From NCBI GenBank assembly GCA_024697405.1, contig JAILFU010000015.1, positions 1 through 43,952 of the forward strand: DNA of 43,952 nucleotides, written 5' to 3'. The DNA comes from Prevotella sp. (GTDB lineage Bacteria; Bacteroidota; Bacteroidia; Bacteroidales; Bacteroidaceae). A model generated the notes under the pieces. That model did no database searches, was not told the origin of the DNA, and was given only the letters and a program-made list of their open reading frames with translations. The position numbers and the translations under genes are program-made. The first letter of the stretch is position 1. Each line of letters starts with the position of its first letter. Shown piece by piece: positions 17,410-25,085 of this stretch.

Positions 17410-19131
17410 ATGATTAAATTAGATATGGCAGGCAGACCGCTGCCTGATAGGACTTACCCTGCTGAGACGGGAAGCACTGGCTATACGCTCTATGAGCGCA
17501 CCTTGGGCCAGTGGCTCGAGTACTGGGCTGAGACAACCCCTGACAAAGAGTACATCGTATATAGTGACCGCGACCTGCGTTTCACCTGGTCGAAGTTCAA
17601 TGAGCGTGTCGACAACCTGGCGAAGGGCCTTATAGCCATCGGCGTGAAGAAAGGATCGAACGTGGGCATCTGGGCCACGAACGTGCCCGACTGGCTGACA
17701 TTCCTCTATGCCACGGCGAAGATAGGTGCCGTGCTGGTGACGGTGAACACGAACTACAAGCAGAACGAGCTGGAGTACCTGTGCAAGGACTCTGACATGC
17801 ACACGCTGTGCATCACCGACGGCACGTGGGACTGTAACTACGTCGACATGACTTACACCATGCTGCCCGAGCTGAAGACCTGCGAGCGCGGCCACCTGAA
17901 CAGCGAGCGTTTCCCCTTCCTGAAGAACGTCGTCTACATCGGCATGGAGAAATACCGTGGCATGTTCAACACCGCCGAGCTGCTGCTCCTTGGACAGAAC
18001 ATCGAGGACGAGACACTCGACGCCATGAAGAAGGAGGTGACCTGCCACGACGTCTGCAACATGCAGTACACCAGCGGCACGACAGGCTTCCCCAAGGGCG
18101 TGATGCTGACCCACTACAACATTTCTAACGACGGCTACTTCACCGGCGAGAACATGGGCTTCACCCAGGACGACAAGCTCTGCGTCTGCGTGCCCCTGTT
18201 CCATTGCTTCGGTGTGGTGCTTGCCACGATGAACTGCCTGACGCATGGCTGCACCGAGGTGATGGTCGAGAAGTTCGACCCGCTCGTGGTGCTCGCCTCC
18301 ATCCATAAAGAGCGGTGTACCGCCGTCTATGGCGTGCCCACCATGTTCATCGCCGAGCTGAACCATCCCATGTTCTCCATGTTCGACCTCACCTGCCTGC
18401 GCACAGGCATCATGGCCGGCAGCCTCTGCCCCGTGGAGCTGATGAAGCAGGTCTCGGAGAAGATGTACATGACCATCACCTCTGTCTACGGCCTGACGGA
18501 GTCGTCGCCGGGCATGACGCAGACCTGCCTGAACGACACCTTCGAGCAGCGCTGCACCACCGTGGGCCGCGACTTCCCCTTCGTGGAGGTAAAAGTGCTC
18601 AACCCCGAGACCCTCGAGGAGTGCCCCGTCGGCGTGCAGGGCGAGATGTGCTGCCGAGGCTTCAACGTGATGAAGGGCTACTACAAGAATCCCGAAGCCA
18701 CGGCCGAGGTCATCGACAAGAACGGCTTCCTGCATTCTGGTGACCTGGGCGTGAAAGACGAAGAGGGCTTCTACAAGATTACCGGCCGCATCAAGGACAT
18801 GATTATCCGTGGCGGTGAGAATATTTATCCGCGCGAGATAGAGGAGTTCCTCTATCACATGCCCGGCATCCGCGACGTGCAGGTGGCTGCCGTGCCATCG
18901 AAGAAATACGGCGAGGCCGTCGGCGCCTTCATCATCCTCGAAGAGGGTGCAAAGATGACCGCCGAGGACGTGCAGCTGTTCTGCCGGGGAAAGATAGCCC
19001 GCTACAAGATTCCGAAGTACGTCTTCTTCATCGACCAGTTCCCCCTCACCGGCTCTGGAAAGATTCAGAAGTTCAAGCTCAAGGAGATGAGCCTGGAGCT
19101 GTGCCGCCAGCAGGGCATCGAGGTCATTTAG
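17410..19131 (+). CDS. AMP-forming acyl-CoA synthetase (fatty-acid-CoA ligase family)
   Basis: 573 residues, the full length of the ANL adenylating superfamily. It activates a carboxylic acid with ATP to an acyl-AMP, then makes the CoA thioester. Motifs: the phosphate-binding loop [13 protein letters not shown] (about 220), YGLTESSP (about 360), the adenine/hinge region [38 protein letters not shown] (given here only to mark about 440-475), and the catalytic Lys near [10 protein letters not shown] at the C-terminus. The sequence resembles medium/long-chain ligases, but the chain length cannot be read from sequence. The start at 17410 directly follows a simple-repeat tract; MAGRPLPD a few codons later is an alternative. 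It is probably co-transcribed with the XRE-cupin regulator. Confidence 0.9.
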   Translation: MIKLDMAGRPLPDRTYPAETGSTGYTLYERTLGQWLEYWAETTPDKEYIVYSDRDLRFTWSKFNERVDNLAKGLIAIGVKKGSNVGIWATNVPDWLTFLYATAKIGAVLVTVNTNYKQNELEYLCKDSDMHTLCITDGTWDCNYVDMTYTMLPELKTCERGHLNSERFPFLKNVVYIGMEKYRGMFNTAELLLLGQNIEDETLDAMKKEVTCHDVCNMQYTSGTTGFPKGVMLTHYNISNDGYFTGENMGFTQDDKLCVCVPLFHCFGVVLATMNCLTHGCTEVMVEKFDPLVVLASIHKERCTAVYGVPTMFIAELNHPMFSMFDLTCLRTGIMAGSLCPVELMKQVSEKMYMTITSVYGLTESSPGMTQTCLNDTFEQRCTTVGRDFPFVEVKVLNPETLEECPVGVQGEMCCRGFNVMKGYYKNPEATAEVIDKNGFLHSGDLGVKDEEGFYKITGRIKDMIIRGGENIYPREIEEFLYHMPGIRDVQVAAVPSKKYGEAVGAFIILEEGAKMTAEDVQLFCRGKIARYKIPKYVFFIDQFPLTGSGKIQKFKLKEMSLELCRQQGIEVI

Positions 19132-19159
19132 AGTCTAGAGAGTGTAGAGCGTGTAGAGT

Positions 19160-19231
19160 GTAGAGTTTGCTACCGCGCAAGAATCCCTTGCTGTAGCAAA
19201 CTCTACGCTCTAACCTTATTAGCGCGGTAGC
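19160..19231. terminator. Overlapping hairpins between convergent genes, likely terminator region
   Basis: GTAGAGTTTGCTAC (19160-19173) pairs with GTAGCAAACTCTAC (19193-19206). GCTACCGCGC (19169-19178) pairs with GCGCGGTAGC (19222-19231). The two left arms share GCTAC, so the folds exclude each other. Upstream, GTGTAGAG units repeat. Confidence 0.6.
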
Positions 19232-19248
19232 GAACTATTCGCTATATA

Positions 19249-20031
19249 CTATTTGGACAGTTCCTCTGTGAGCACAGCCTCCAGCTCCTCGGCCGAGAGG
19301 CGCAGGCGGAAATGGCCGGCAGAGGCAATACTGATGCCGCCTGTCTCCTCAGAGACGATGACCACCAGGGCATCGCTCTCTTGGCTCATGCCCAGAGCAG
19401 CACGATGGCGAAGCCCCAGCTCCTTGGGAATGTCAAGGTTGTGGCTCACGGGCAGGATGCAACCGGCAGCCTGGATGCGATGCTTCGAAATGACCATTGC
19501 CCCGTCGTGGAGGGGCGAATTCTTGAAGAAGATATTCTCAATGAGGCGCTGATTGATGTTGGCATTCACCGTCTCGCCTGTAGAGGCGACATCGTTGAGC
19601 GCCATGTCGCGCTCAATGACGATGAGCGCTCCCACCTTGCCTTTCGACATCTGCATGCAAGCCATGACTATGGGTATGATGTCGCGCTTCAGCTGCTCCT
19701 TATCCTTGTCCTTCGTATGTTTCGGCATGAAGAACCTGGTCAGCAAACGTATGCGCTGGTGGGCACCCAGGTTGAAGAAGAACTTGCGGATGTCGTCCTG
19801 GAAGAGAACGATGATGGCGATGACGCCCACGCTGGCCAGCTTGTCGAGAATGGTGCCCAGCAGCTTCATCTCGAACACCTGCGACACCAGCAGCCAGACC
19901 ACGATGAAGAAGACAATGCCCACAAACACGTTCAGTGAACGTGAGGCTCGCATCAGCCGGTAGACGTAGTAGAGCATCATGCCTACCAGCAGTATGTCAA
20001 TAGCGTCTTTTATGCCAAAATTGAAAAACAC
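19249..20031 (-). CDS. cdaA: Diadenylate cyclase, CdaA type
   Basis: 260 residues. It makes cyclic di-AMP from two ATP, a signal for potassium, osmotic and cell-wall balance. Three N-terminal membrane helices (about 10-30, 35-55, 60-80) are followed by the DAC domain (about 95-245) with LHDGAMVI (metal-binding DGA) and RHRAALGMSQESDALVVIVSEE (RHR motif), both intact. The gene lies 47 bases after folP in the same direction. I recall folP-cdaA as a conserved Bacteroidetes arrangement, replacing the cdaA-cdaR-glmM operon of Firmicutes. No separate promoter is visible in the gap. Confidence 0.93.
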   Translation of the reverse strand: MFFNFGIKDAIDILLVGMMLYYVYRLMRASRSLNVFVGIVFFIVVWLLVSQVFEMKLLGTILDKLASVGVIAIIVLFQDDIRKFFFNLGAHQRIRLLTRFFMPKHTKDKDKEQLKRDIIPIVMACMQMSKGKVGALIVIERDMALNDVASTGETVNANINQRLIENIFFKNSPLHDGAMVISKHRIQAAGCILPVSHNLDIPKELGLRHRAALGMSQESDALVVIVSEETGGISIASAGHFRLRLSAEELEAVLTEELSK

Positions 20032-20078
20032 CTGATTCTATTTACGATTTAGGGAATTATCTATTGATGGGTTTCGGT

Positions 20079-20927
20079 TTACGGTTTCGGGGTTTCGGTG
20101 ATAGTTTTTCTAATCAGCTTGCAGCACTCGGCTGCTTCTTTCACGTCGTGCACACGCAGAATGCTGGCACCCTTCATCAGGGCTACGGCGTGCAGGGCTG
20201 TGGTAGCATTCAGCGCCTCGGAGGGCATCACTCCCAGGAGTTTGCAGATCATGGACTTCCTCGACACGCCCACCAGCAGGGGCAGCTCCATCACCAGCAG
20301 CTTTTCCAGCTCTGCCAACAGGGCATAGTTTTGCTCCAGCGTCTTGCCGAAGCCGAAGCCAGGATCGAGGATAATGTCCTTGTGGCCCATATCGCGCAGC
20401 CGCTGCACCCGCTCTGCAAAGAAGAGCAGCGTCTCGCGCAGCGTCGGTTTTGCCGACATTAATATATAAGGTACGCGAAGCCGGCTCACCATGCGCAGCA
20501 TGGCGCAGTCTTCTCCTCCAGAGGAAACGGACGGAGATGAAGCGCCGGGAGTAGCCGGTCCGCCCACATCGTTGATGATGTCAGCCCCGAACTCCTCCAC
20601 TGCCATTCGGGCCACATCAGGGCGAAACGTGTCCACGCTGACCACAGCCGACGGCAGCTCGCGGCGCACCACGCCGAGGGCCATGCGCAACCGTTCCATC
20701 TCCTCCTCCTGCCCTACAGGCTCAGAAGACGGACGGGTGGAGCAGGCGCCAATGTCGATGATGGTGCCCCCTTCGGCCACAATCTGCCTGGCACGTTCGG
20801 CCACCGCAAGCGCTGTCTGCACGCGACTTTCGGCATAGAACGAATCGGGCGTCACGTTCAGGATGCCCATCACTTGCGGCTCTGCCATACTCATCAACCG
20901 GCCCTTGATGTTCAGCGTATAATCCAT
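20079..20927 (-). CDS. folP: Dihydropteroate synthase
   Basis: 282 residues, normal length. It joins p-aminobenzoate to the pterin in folate synthesis and is the sulfonamide target. Landmarks: VMGILNVTPDSFY (pterin/phosphate loop 1), GGTIIDIGACSTRPSSEPV, VSVDTFRPDVAR, INDVGG, ILDPGFGFGKT, VGVSRKSMI and LRVHDVKE. The ATG at 20927 gives the usual MDYTLNIKGRL start. An extra 13-14 residues rich in Pro/Ser/Gly (GASSPSVSSGGED, encoded near 20508-20555) follow INDVGG; this DNA has the CTCC/GGAG repeat character seen elsewhere. The C-terminal codons run into a GGTTTCGG tandem. It heads the folP-cdaA operon. Confidence 0.94.
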   Translation of the reverse strand: MDYTLNIKGRLMSMAEPQVMGILNVTPDSFYAESRVQTALAVAERARQIVAEGGTIIDIGACSTRPSSEPVGQEEEMERLRMALGVVRRELPSAVVSVDTFRPDVARMAVEEFGADIINDVGGPATPGASSPSVSSGGEDCAMLRMVSRLRVPYILMSAKPTLRETLLFFAERVQRLRDMGHKDIILDPGFGFGKTLEQNYALLAELEKLLVMELPLLVGVSRKSMICKLLGVMPSEALNATTALHAVALMKGASILRVHDVKEAAECCKLIRKTITETPKP

Positions 20928-20937
20928 AATGCTGCTG

Positions 20938-20945
20938 CAAAGGTA
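20938..20945 (-). promoter_or_regulatory. folP promoter (-7)
   Basis: On the minus strand this reads TACCTTTG followed by CAG. Only about 10 bases separate it from the folP ATG, so the message leader must be extremely short or absent. Confidence 0.8.
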
Positions 20946-21064
20946 ATAAAGAGTTAGGAGTTTGGGGTTAGAAGGAAGGAGTTATTTCTTACTGATTAAC
21001 TTTTTTTACGAATTCTTGCCGCAAAAAACTTCCCGCCCTTAACTCCTAACTCCTAACTCTTTCG

Positions 21065-21072
21065 TACCTTTG
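21065..21072 (+). promoter_or_regulatory. Promoter (-7) of the alpha/beta hydrolase operon
   Basis: TACCTTTG followed by CAGGG, 24 bases before the ATG at 21097. It is preceded by tandem CTAACTC units that mirror GAGTTAG units near 20950. Confidence 0.85.
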
Positions 21073-21096
21073 CAGGGAAATCGCAAATAGTTAACT

Positions 21097-22353
21097 ATGA
21101 AAAAAAGCATCATCACGCTGTTACTCGCCCTCTCCACCTTGGCGGGACACGCACAGGTAGAGCCTACCACGGCACTCGTCGGCTCATGGTCGGGTAAGCT
21201 AAAGGCTGGTCTCTCATCGCTGACGCTGGTGCTCCACCTGGAGCAAGCCGACGGCTATGTGAAGGTGTCTTTCGACAGCCCCGACCAGGGCGCAAAAGAC
21301 ATTCCCGCCATCAAGGAATATCTCTCCGATGACTCACTGTCCGTGAAGGTGGAAACGCTCAACATGACTTTCCGCGCACGACTGAAGGACGACAAGCTCA
21401 GCGGCAAATTCACACAGAACGGCTTCACCCTTCCGCTCGTTCTGACACGTGGCGTGCCCGAGGTGAAGCGCCCGCAGCACCCGCAGCCTCCCTTTCCCTA
21501 CACCACAGAGGAGGTGACATTCCGTAACGAGAAGGACAGCGCCACGCTGGCCGGCACGCTGACCTGGCCAGTAGGCTACAGTCAGAAGTCGAAAAAAAAG
21601 CCTGTCGTCGGGCTCCTCGTGTCGGGCAGCGGACAGCAGAACCGCGACGAAGAGCTGATGTACCACAAGCCCTTCCTCGTCATTGCCGACTATCTGGCCC
21701 GTCAGGGCATCGCCACCCTGCGCTACGACGACCGTGCCACCGGTGCCTCCGTTGGAGGTGACGTGGCAAATGCCACGACCGAGGATTTCTCCCGTGACGC
21801 TGCTGCAGGTCTTGCGTTTCTGCGCAACAAGAAGGCATTCAGCAAGATAGGACTGCTCGGCCACAGCGAGGGCGGCTCCATCGCATTCATGCTGGGCGCC
21901 AAAAAGCTGACCGACTTCATCGTCACGCTGGCAGGTCCCGGCGTAAAGGGCGACACGCTCCTGGTAGCACAAACCAACCGCATCCTGAGGCTGTCGCTTC
22001 AGCCTTCCACCATGACCGTCGAGAAATACCGCCAGCAGGAGGCCGTACAGCGCACGCCCTGGATCAGATGGTTCATCGACTACGACCCCAGCGACGACAT
22101 CAGCCACACCCGCTGCCCCGTGTTCGCAATGAACGGCGACCGCGACTGTCAGGTTATCTCCTCGCAGAACCTCACGGCCATCCAGCAGCTGCTGCCGACG
22201 ACGAAGCAGAATCTCTTCAAGGAGTATCCCGCACTCAACCACCTCTTCCAGCATTGCACTACGGGACTACCTAACGAGTACAGCCAGATAGAGGAGACCA
22301 TCTCGCCAGAGGTGCTCAGCGATATTGCCCAGTGGATAAACAGCCTGAAATGA
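21097..22353 (+). CDS. Secreted alpha/beta hydrolase
   Basis: 418 residues with signal peptide MKKSIITLLLALSTLAGHAQ. An N-terminal beta-rich region of about 110 residues (VGSWSGKLKAG...) precedes the hydrolase fold. Fold landmarks: VGLLVSGSGQQNRDEE (oxyanion region), LRYDDRATGAS, the nucleophile elbow GLLGHSEGG, an acidic residue in AMNGDRDCQV, and a late His in PALNHLFQH. This is the common Bacteroidetes esterase/peptidase-like type, for which the substrate is not predictable. The N-terminal region resembles domains often attached to such enzymes, but I cannot name it. It is 18 bases from the next gene, so the two probably share one message. Confidence 0.88.
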   Translation: MKKSIITLLLALSTLAGHAQVEPTTALVGSWSGKLKAGLSSLTLVLHLEQADGYVKVSFDSPDQGAKDIPAIKEYLSDDSLSVKVETLNMTFRARLKDDKLSGKFTQNGFTLPLVLTRGVPEVKRPQHPQPPFPYTTEEVTFRNEKDSATLAGTLTWPVGYSQKSKKKPVVGLLVSGSGQQNRDEELMYHKPFLVIADYLARQGIATLRYDDRATGASVGGDVANATTEDFSRDAAAGLAFLRNKKAFSKIGLLGHSEGGSIAFMLGAKKLTDFIVTLAGPGVKGDTLLVAQTNRILRLSLQPSTMTVEKYRQQEAVQRTPWIRWFIDYDPSDDISHTRCPVFAMNGDRDCQVISSQNLTAIQQLLPTTKQNLFKEYPALNHLFQHCTTGLPNEYSQIEETISPEVLSDIAQWINSLK

Positions 22354-22371
22354 CAACCTACAACCGCAACT

Positions 22372-24009
22372 ATGAAACAGGAAGAAAGAATCAAAGAGAT
22401 GGAGCTGCTGATGGACCGCGCATCAGCTGCCGTGATGAACCTCTCGGCGGCCATCGACCAGTATGAGGAAGCACAGGAGGCCATCGCGACGCTCAACGAA
22501 TACTATGGCAGCGAGACATGGAAGCTGGACTTCGCCGACGACGAGGCAGGACGGCTACCAAACGACCTGAAGCGCGGCGTGCTCTCGGAGGACGGCATCT
22601 GGAACCTGCTCCAAGACAACACCGAGCTGAAAGCACGTCTGAAGCAATTCGTCGTCGTGCTGCTCATGCTGATAGCCCCCCTCCTAGGCACAGCGCAGAA
22701 CAAATGGAAGCCGAGGCTGGTGGTGTGTACCGACATTGCGCCGGCCGACGTGGAGCCCGACGACATGGAGTCGATGGTACGCCTGATGGCCTATGCCGAC
22801 CAGTTTGAGATTGAGGCACTCATCACCTCGGTAGGCTGGAACTGCGACCCCTACCCTGCGGAGTGGGCACAGTATCTGCGCCAAGTCATCGAGGCCTACC
22901 GTAAGGATGTGCCAAACCTGATGAAGCGCTCCGGACAGAAGACATTCCTCTCCACAATAAAGGAGCAGGGGAGGCAGCGGATGGGCTACTGGCCCAGTGC
23001 CGACTATCTGCTCAGCCGGGCTGTGATGGGCAGCGTACACGGCGGTATCAAGGCCATCGGCGAGGGCAACGACACACCTGGCAGCAACCTGCTCATCCGT
23101 CTGGCCGACCAGGATGACCCCCGGCCTATCTACGTGGCAGCGTGGGGCGGTGCCAACACCTTGGCGCAGGCCATCTGGCATGTGAAGCAGACACGGTCGG
23201 CCGATGAAGTATCCCGTTTCGTCAGGAAATTCCGCATCTATACCATCACCGACCAGGACATGCAGTACAACATGCGCATGAACCGTGCCTACAGCTCGCA
23301 CCAGTGGCTGCGCAGGGAGTTCCAGGACGACCTGCAGTTCGTCTGGGACGAAGGCACATGGCAGGAGCAATGCGAACTGGGCAAGCGCCACTGGCAGGAG
23401 CATAAAGACCACATACAGGGGAAAGGAGCATTGGGCAAGGTATATCCCGACTATAAATGGGGCGTGGAAGGCGACACGCCGAGCTTTCTCTACGTGATGC
23501 CCAACGGCCTCAACGACCCCGACGACCCGCGACAGGCTGGCTGGGCAGGCTACCATGAGCGCGGGCTATGCGCCGACTCGCTCACCACTGCCTGGACCAG
23601 CTGGCAGGAACCCCAGCGCAGCATTTCCGTGGGCTATAAGACCCGTTTCTATCCCGACGAGCTCAACGACTTCAAAGCTCGTATGCAGTGGGCAAGCGAA
23701 GGACAGGGGAACCACAATCCAATAGTAAAGACAAAGGCTCCCAAGGGAGCCAAAGCAGGAGGCACCATCCGCCTTGATGCATCTAAGTCCTCCGACCCCG
23801 ACGGCGACGGTCTCTCATTCCATTGGTGGCAACAGCCGGAGATTGGCCATACGAAAGTGTCCATCGACCAGGCAGACCAGCCGACAGCTTTCGTGCGCAT
23901 TCCCGCAGATGCCCACGAAGACACCATCCACATCATCTGCGAGGTTCACGACGACGGGCCGTTCCACCTGGTGGCCTATCGCCGGGTCATCATCAACATC
24001 AAAGAATAA
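22372..24009 (+). CDS. Fusion of DUF4298 protein with an exported DUF1593 (Sde182-like, nucleoside-hydrolase-like) protein
   Basis: 545 residues in one open frame. Residues 1-88 match DUF4298, normally a stand-alone cytosolic protein of about 90-95 residues (YYGSETWKLDFADDEAGRLP, then RGVLSEDGIWNLL). Residues 91-108 (KQFVVVLLMLIAPLLGTAQ) form a complete signal-peptide-like stretch. From 110 on the protein is DUF1593, the nucleoside-hydrolase-like domain of Sde182 proteins (RLVVCTDIAPADVEPDDMES, with the Asp-rich metal loop), ending with the Ig-like Sde182 C-terminal domain (about 455-545). The Met that should start the exported protein is replaced by CTG (22639-22641). Either the two proteins are truly fused or the second part starts internally at a rare codon. 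The target glycan or nucleoside is unknown. Confidence 0.82.
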   Translation: MKQEERIKEMELLMDRASAAVMNLSAAIDQYEEAQEAIATLNEYYGSETWKLDFADDEAGRLPNDLKRGVLSEDGIWNLLQDNTELKARLKQFVVVLLMLIAPLLGTAQNKWKPRLVVCTDIAPADVEPDDMESMVRLMAYADQFEIEALITSVGWNCDPYPAEWAQYLRQVIEAYRKDVPNLMKRSGQKTFLSTIKEQGRQRMGYWPSADYLLSRAVMGSVHGGIKAIGEGNDTPGSNLLIRLADQDDPRPIYVAAWGGANTLAQAIWHVKQTRSADEVSRFVRKFRIYTITDQDMQYNMRMNRAYSSHQWLRREFQDDLQFVWDEGTWQEQCELGKRHWQEHKDHIQGKGALGKVYPDYKWGVEGDTPSFLYVMPNGLNDPDDPRQAGWAGYHERGLCADSLTTAWTSWQEPQRSISVGYKTRFYPDELNDFKARMQWASEGQGNHNPIVKTKAPKGAKAGGTIRLDASKSSDPDGDGLSFHWWQQPEIGHTKVSIDQADQPTAFVRIPADAHEDTIHIICEVHDDGPFHLVAYRRVIINIKE

Positions 24010-24060
24010 ATCCTTCGGGAAAAGGAATGCGAGGGCAAAGGACGCCCATTAGCGAACCGT

Positions 24061-24963
24061 TCATCTGACACCTTTAACGGTATATCCGGCCTGTCTCAAC
24101 AGGTTCAGCACGCCCTTCTCGCCAGGCAGGTGGCCTGCTCCTACAGCAAAGAGCGTGGGCTTCCGAGCCATGAGGGCGGGCATCTTGGTCAGCCAGTCGG
24201 CATTGCGGTTGTTGATGAGCATGTCCTCCTCCTCAGGACTGCTGTCACAGCTGTTGTTCAGTTTCTTGTCCATAGCCTCCTTGATGGCTTCTATGTCCTG
24301 TGCATAGAAGGCACGGATTACGCCGTCGGCCATCTCTTCCATGAAGGCGGCATTGTCAATCTCGCACATCAACAGCTCCTTCTGGCGCTCAAGCGACTGC
24401 CCTTTGTAGAGAGTCTCAACCTGGAAAGCCATCGTCTCCAGCCCGCCAACGTCCTTGCCCTGTGCGTGAGCCTCCTTCTGGAAATAGTTGTCAAAACCGT
24501 TCTGCGCGTCAATCTGGCCAGTCTTTTTCATGTAGTTGAGCAACATTAGCGAGGTGTGGAGGGCTATCGGCGTCAACTTCCCCATCTGCTGGGCGAGCAG
24601 CGGATTGGTCATGTCCATGCCCAGAAGCTGCTTTATGTAGGCATTGAGGCGGCTCATCTCGTCGGCTGTCAGCAGTTTGTCGAGCGTCATGCCGTCGGGC
24701 AGCATCATTGCCTGCTGCATGAAGGCGATGCTGTCAGGGGTGAACATTTCGTCCATCATCAGCTCGCCGTAAGTTTGCTGCGTATCGGCCATCGCCTGCC
24801 GGATGCCAGGAATGGAATCAACGAACGAGACAGGAGCCAAGTGATAGGTGCCCACGATGTAGGAGGGAGCCGTCAGCCCGTGGCCCGAAATCTCAAACAG
24901 GAGTTGTGCAGGCGCTCCCAGCGTAATCGCTGTCAGCGCAATGAGTAACAGTATTCTTTTCAT
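24061..24963 (-). CDS. TraB/GumN-family secreted protein
   Basis: 300 residues with signal peptide MKRILLLIALTAITLGAPAQ. The family signature is seen at both ends: the N-terminal SYIVGTYHLAPVSFVDSIPG with its G-T-x-H motif, and the C-terminal FAVGAGHLPGEKGVLNLLRQAGYTV with G-A-x-H-L-x-G. These two His-containing motifs are thought to form the active site of the TIKI/TraB/EreA-type metalloprotease-like fold. The substrate is unknown. It is transcribed on its own from a nearby promoter and lies tail to tail with the DUF4298/DUF1593 fusion. Confidence 0.9.
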   Translation of the reverse strand: MKRILLLIALTAITLGAPAQLLFEISGHGLTAPSYIVGTYHLAPVSFVDSIPGIRQAMADTQQTYGELMMDEMFTPDSIAFMQQAMMLPDGMTLDKLLTADEMSRLNAYIKQLLGMDMTNPLLAQQMGKLTPIALHTSLMLLNYMKKTGQIDAQNGFDNYFQKEAHAQGKDVGGLETMAFQVETLYKGQSLERQKELLMCEIDNAAFMEEMADGVIRAFYAQDIEAIKEAMDKKLNNSCDSSPEEEDMLINNRNADWLTKMPALMARKPTLFAVGAGHLPGEKGVLNLLRQAGYTVKGVR

Positions 24964-24969
24964 AATCGG

Positions 24970-24980
24970 TGCAAATAATG
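24970..24980 (-). promoter_or_regulatory. TraB/GumN promoter (-7)
   Basis: Minus-strand CATTATTTGCACC resembles TAnnTTTGC. It is only about 8 bases from the ATG, again implying a very short leader. Confidence 0.55.
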
Positions 24981-25085
24981 TCTCTGTAGTTTCTTGGCTG
25001 CAAAATTACTACTTTTTCCCGAATCCCCGCACAGATTACTGAATTATTTATGGGCAATTCGTAGAAATATGTATACCCGAAGGTC

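Noticed and set aside
20946..21064. GAGTTAG / CTAACTC tandem repeats between folP and the hydrolase as an operator
   Set aside because: They could pair across the divergent promoters, but such simple repeats occur in most gaps here with different units, so a specific operator cannot be supported.
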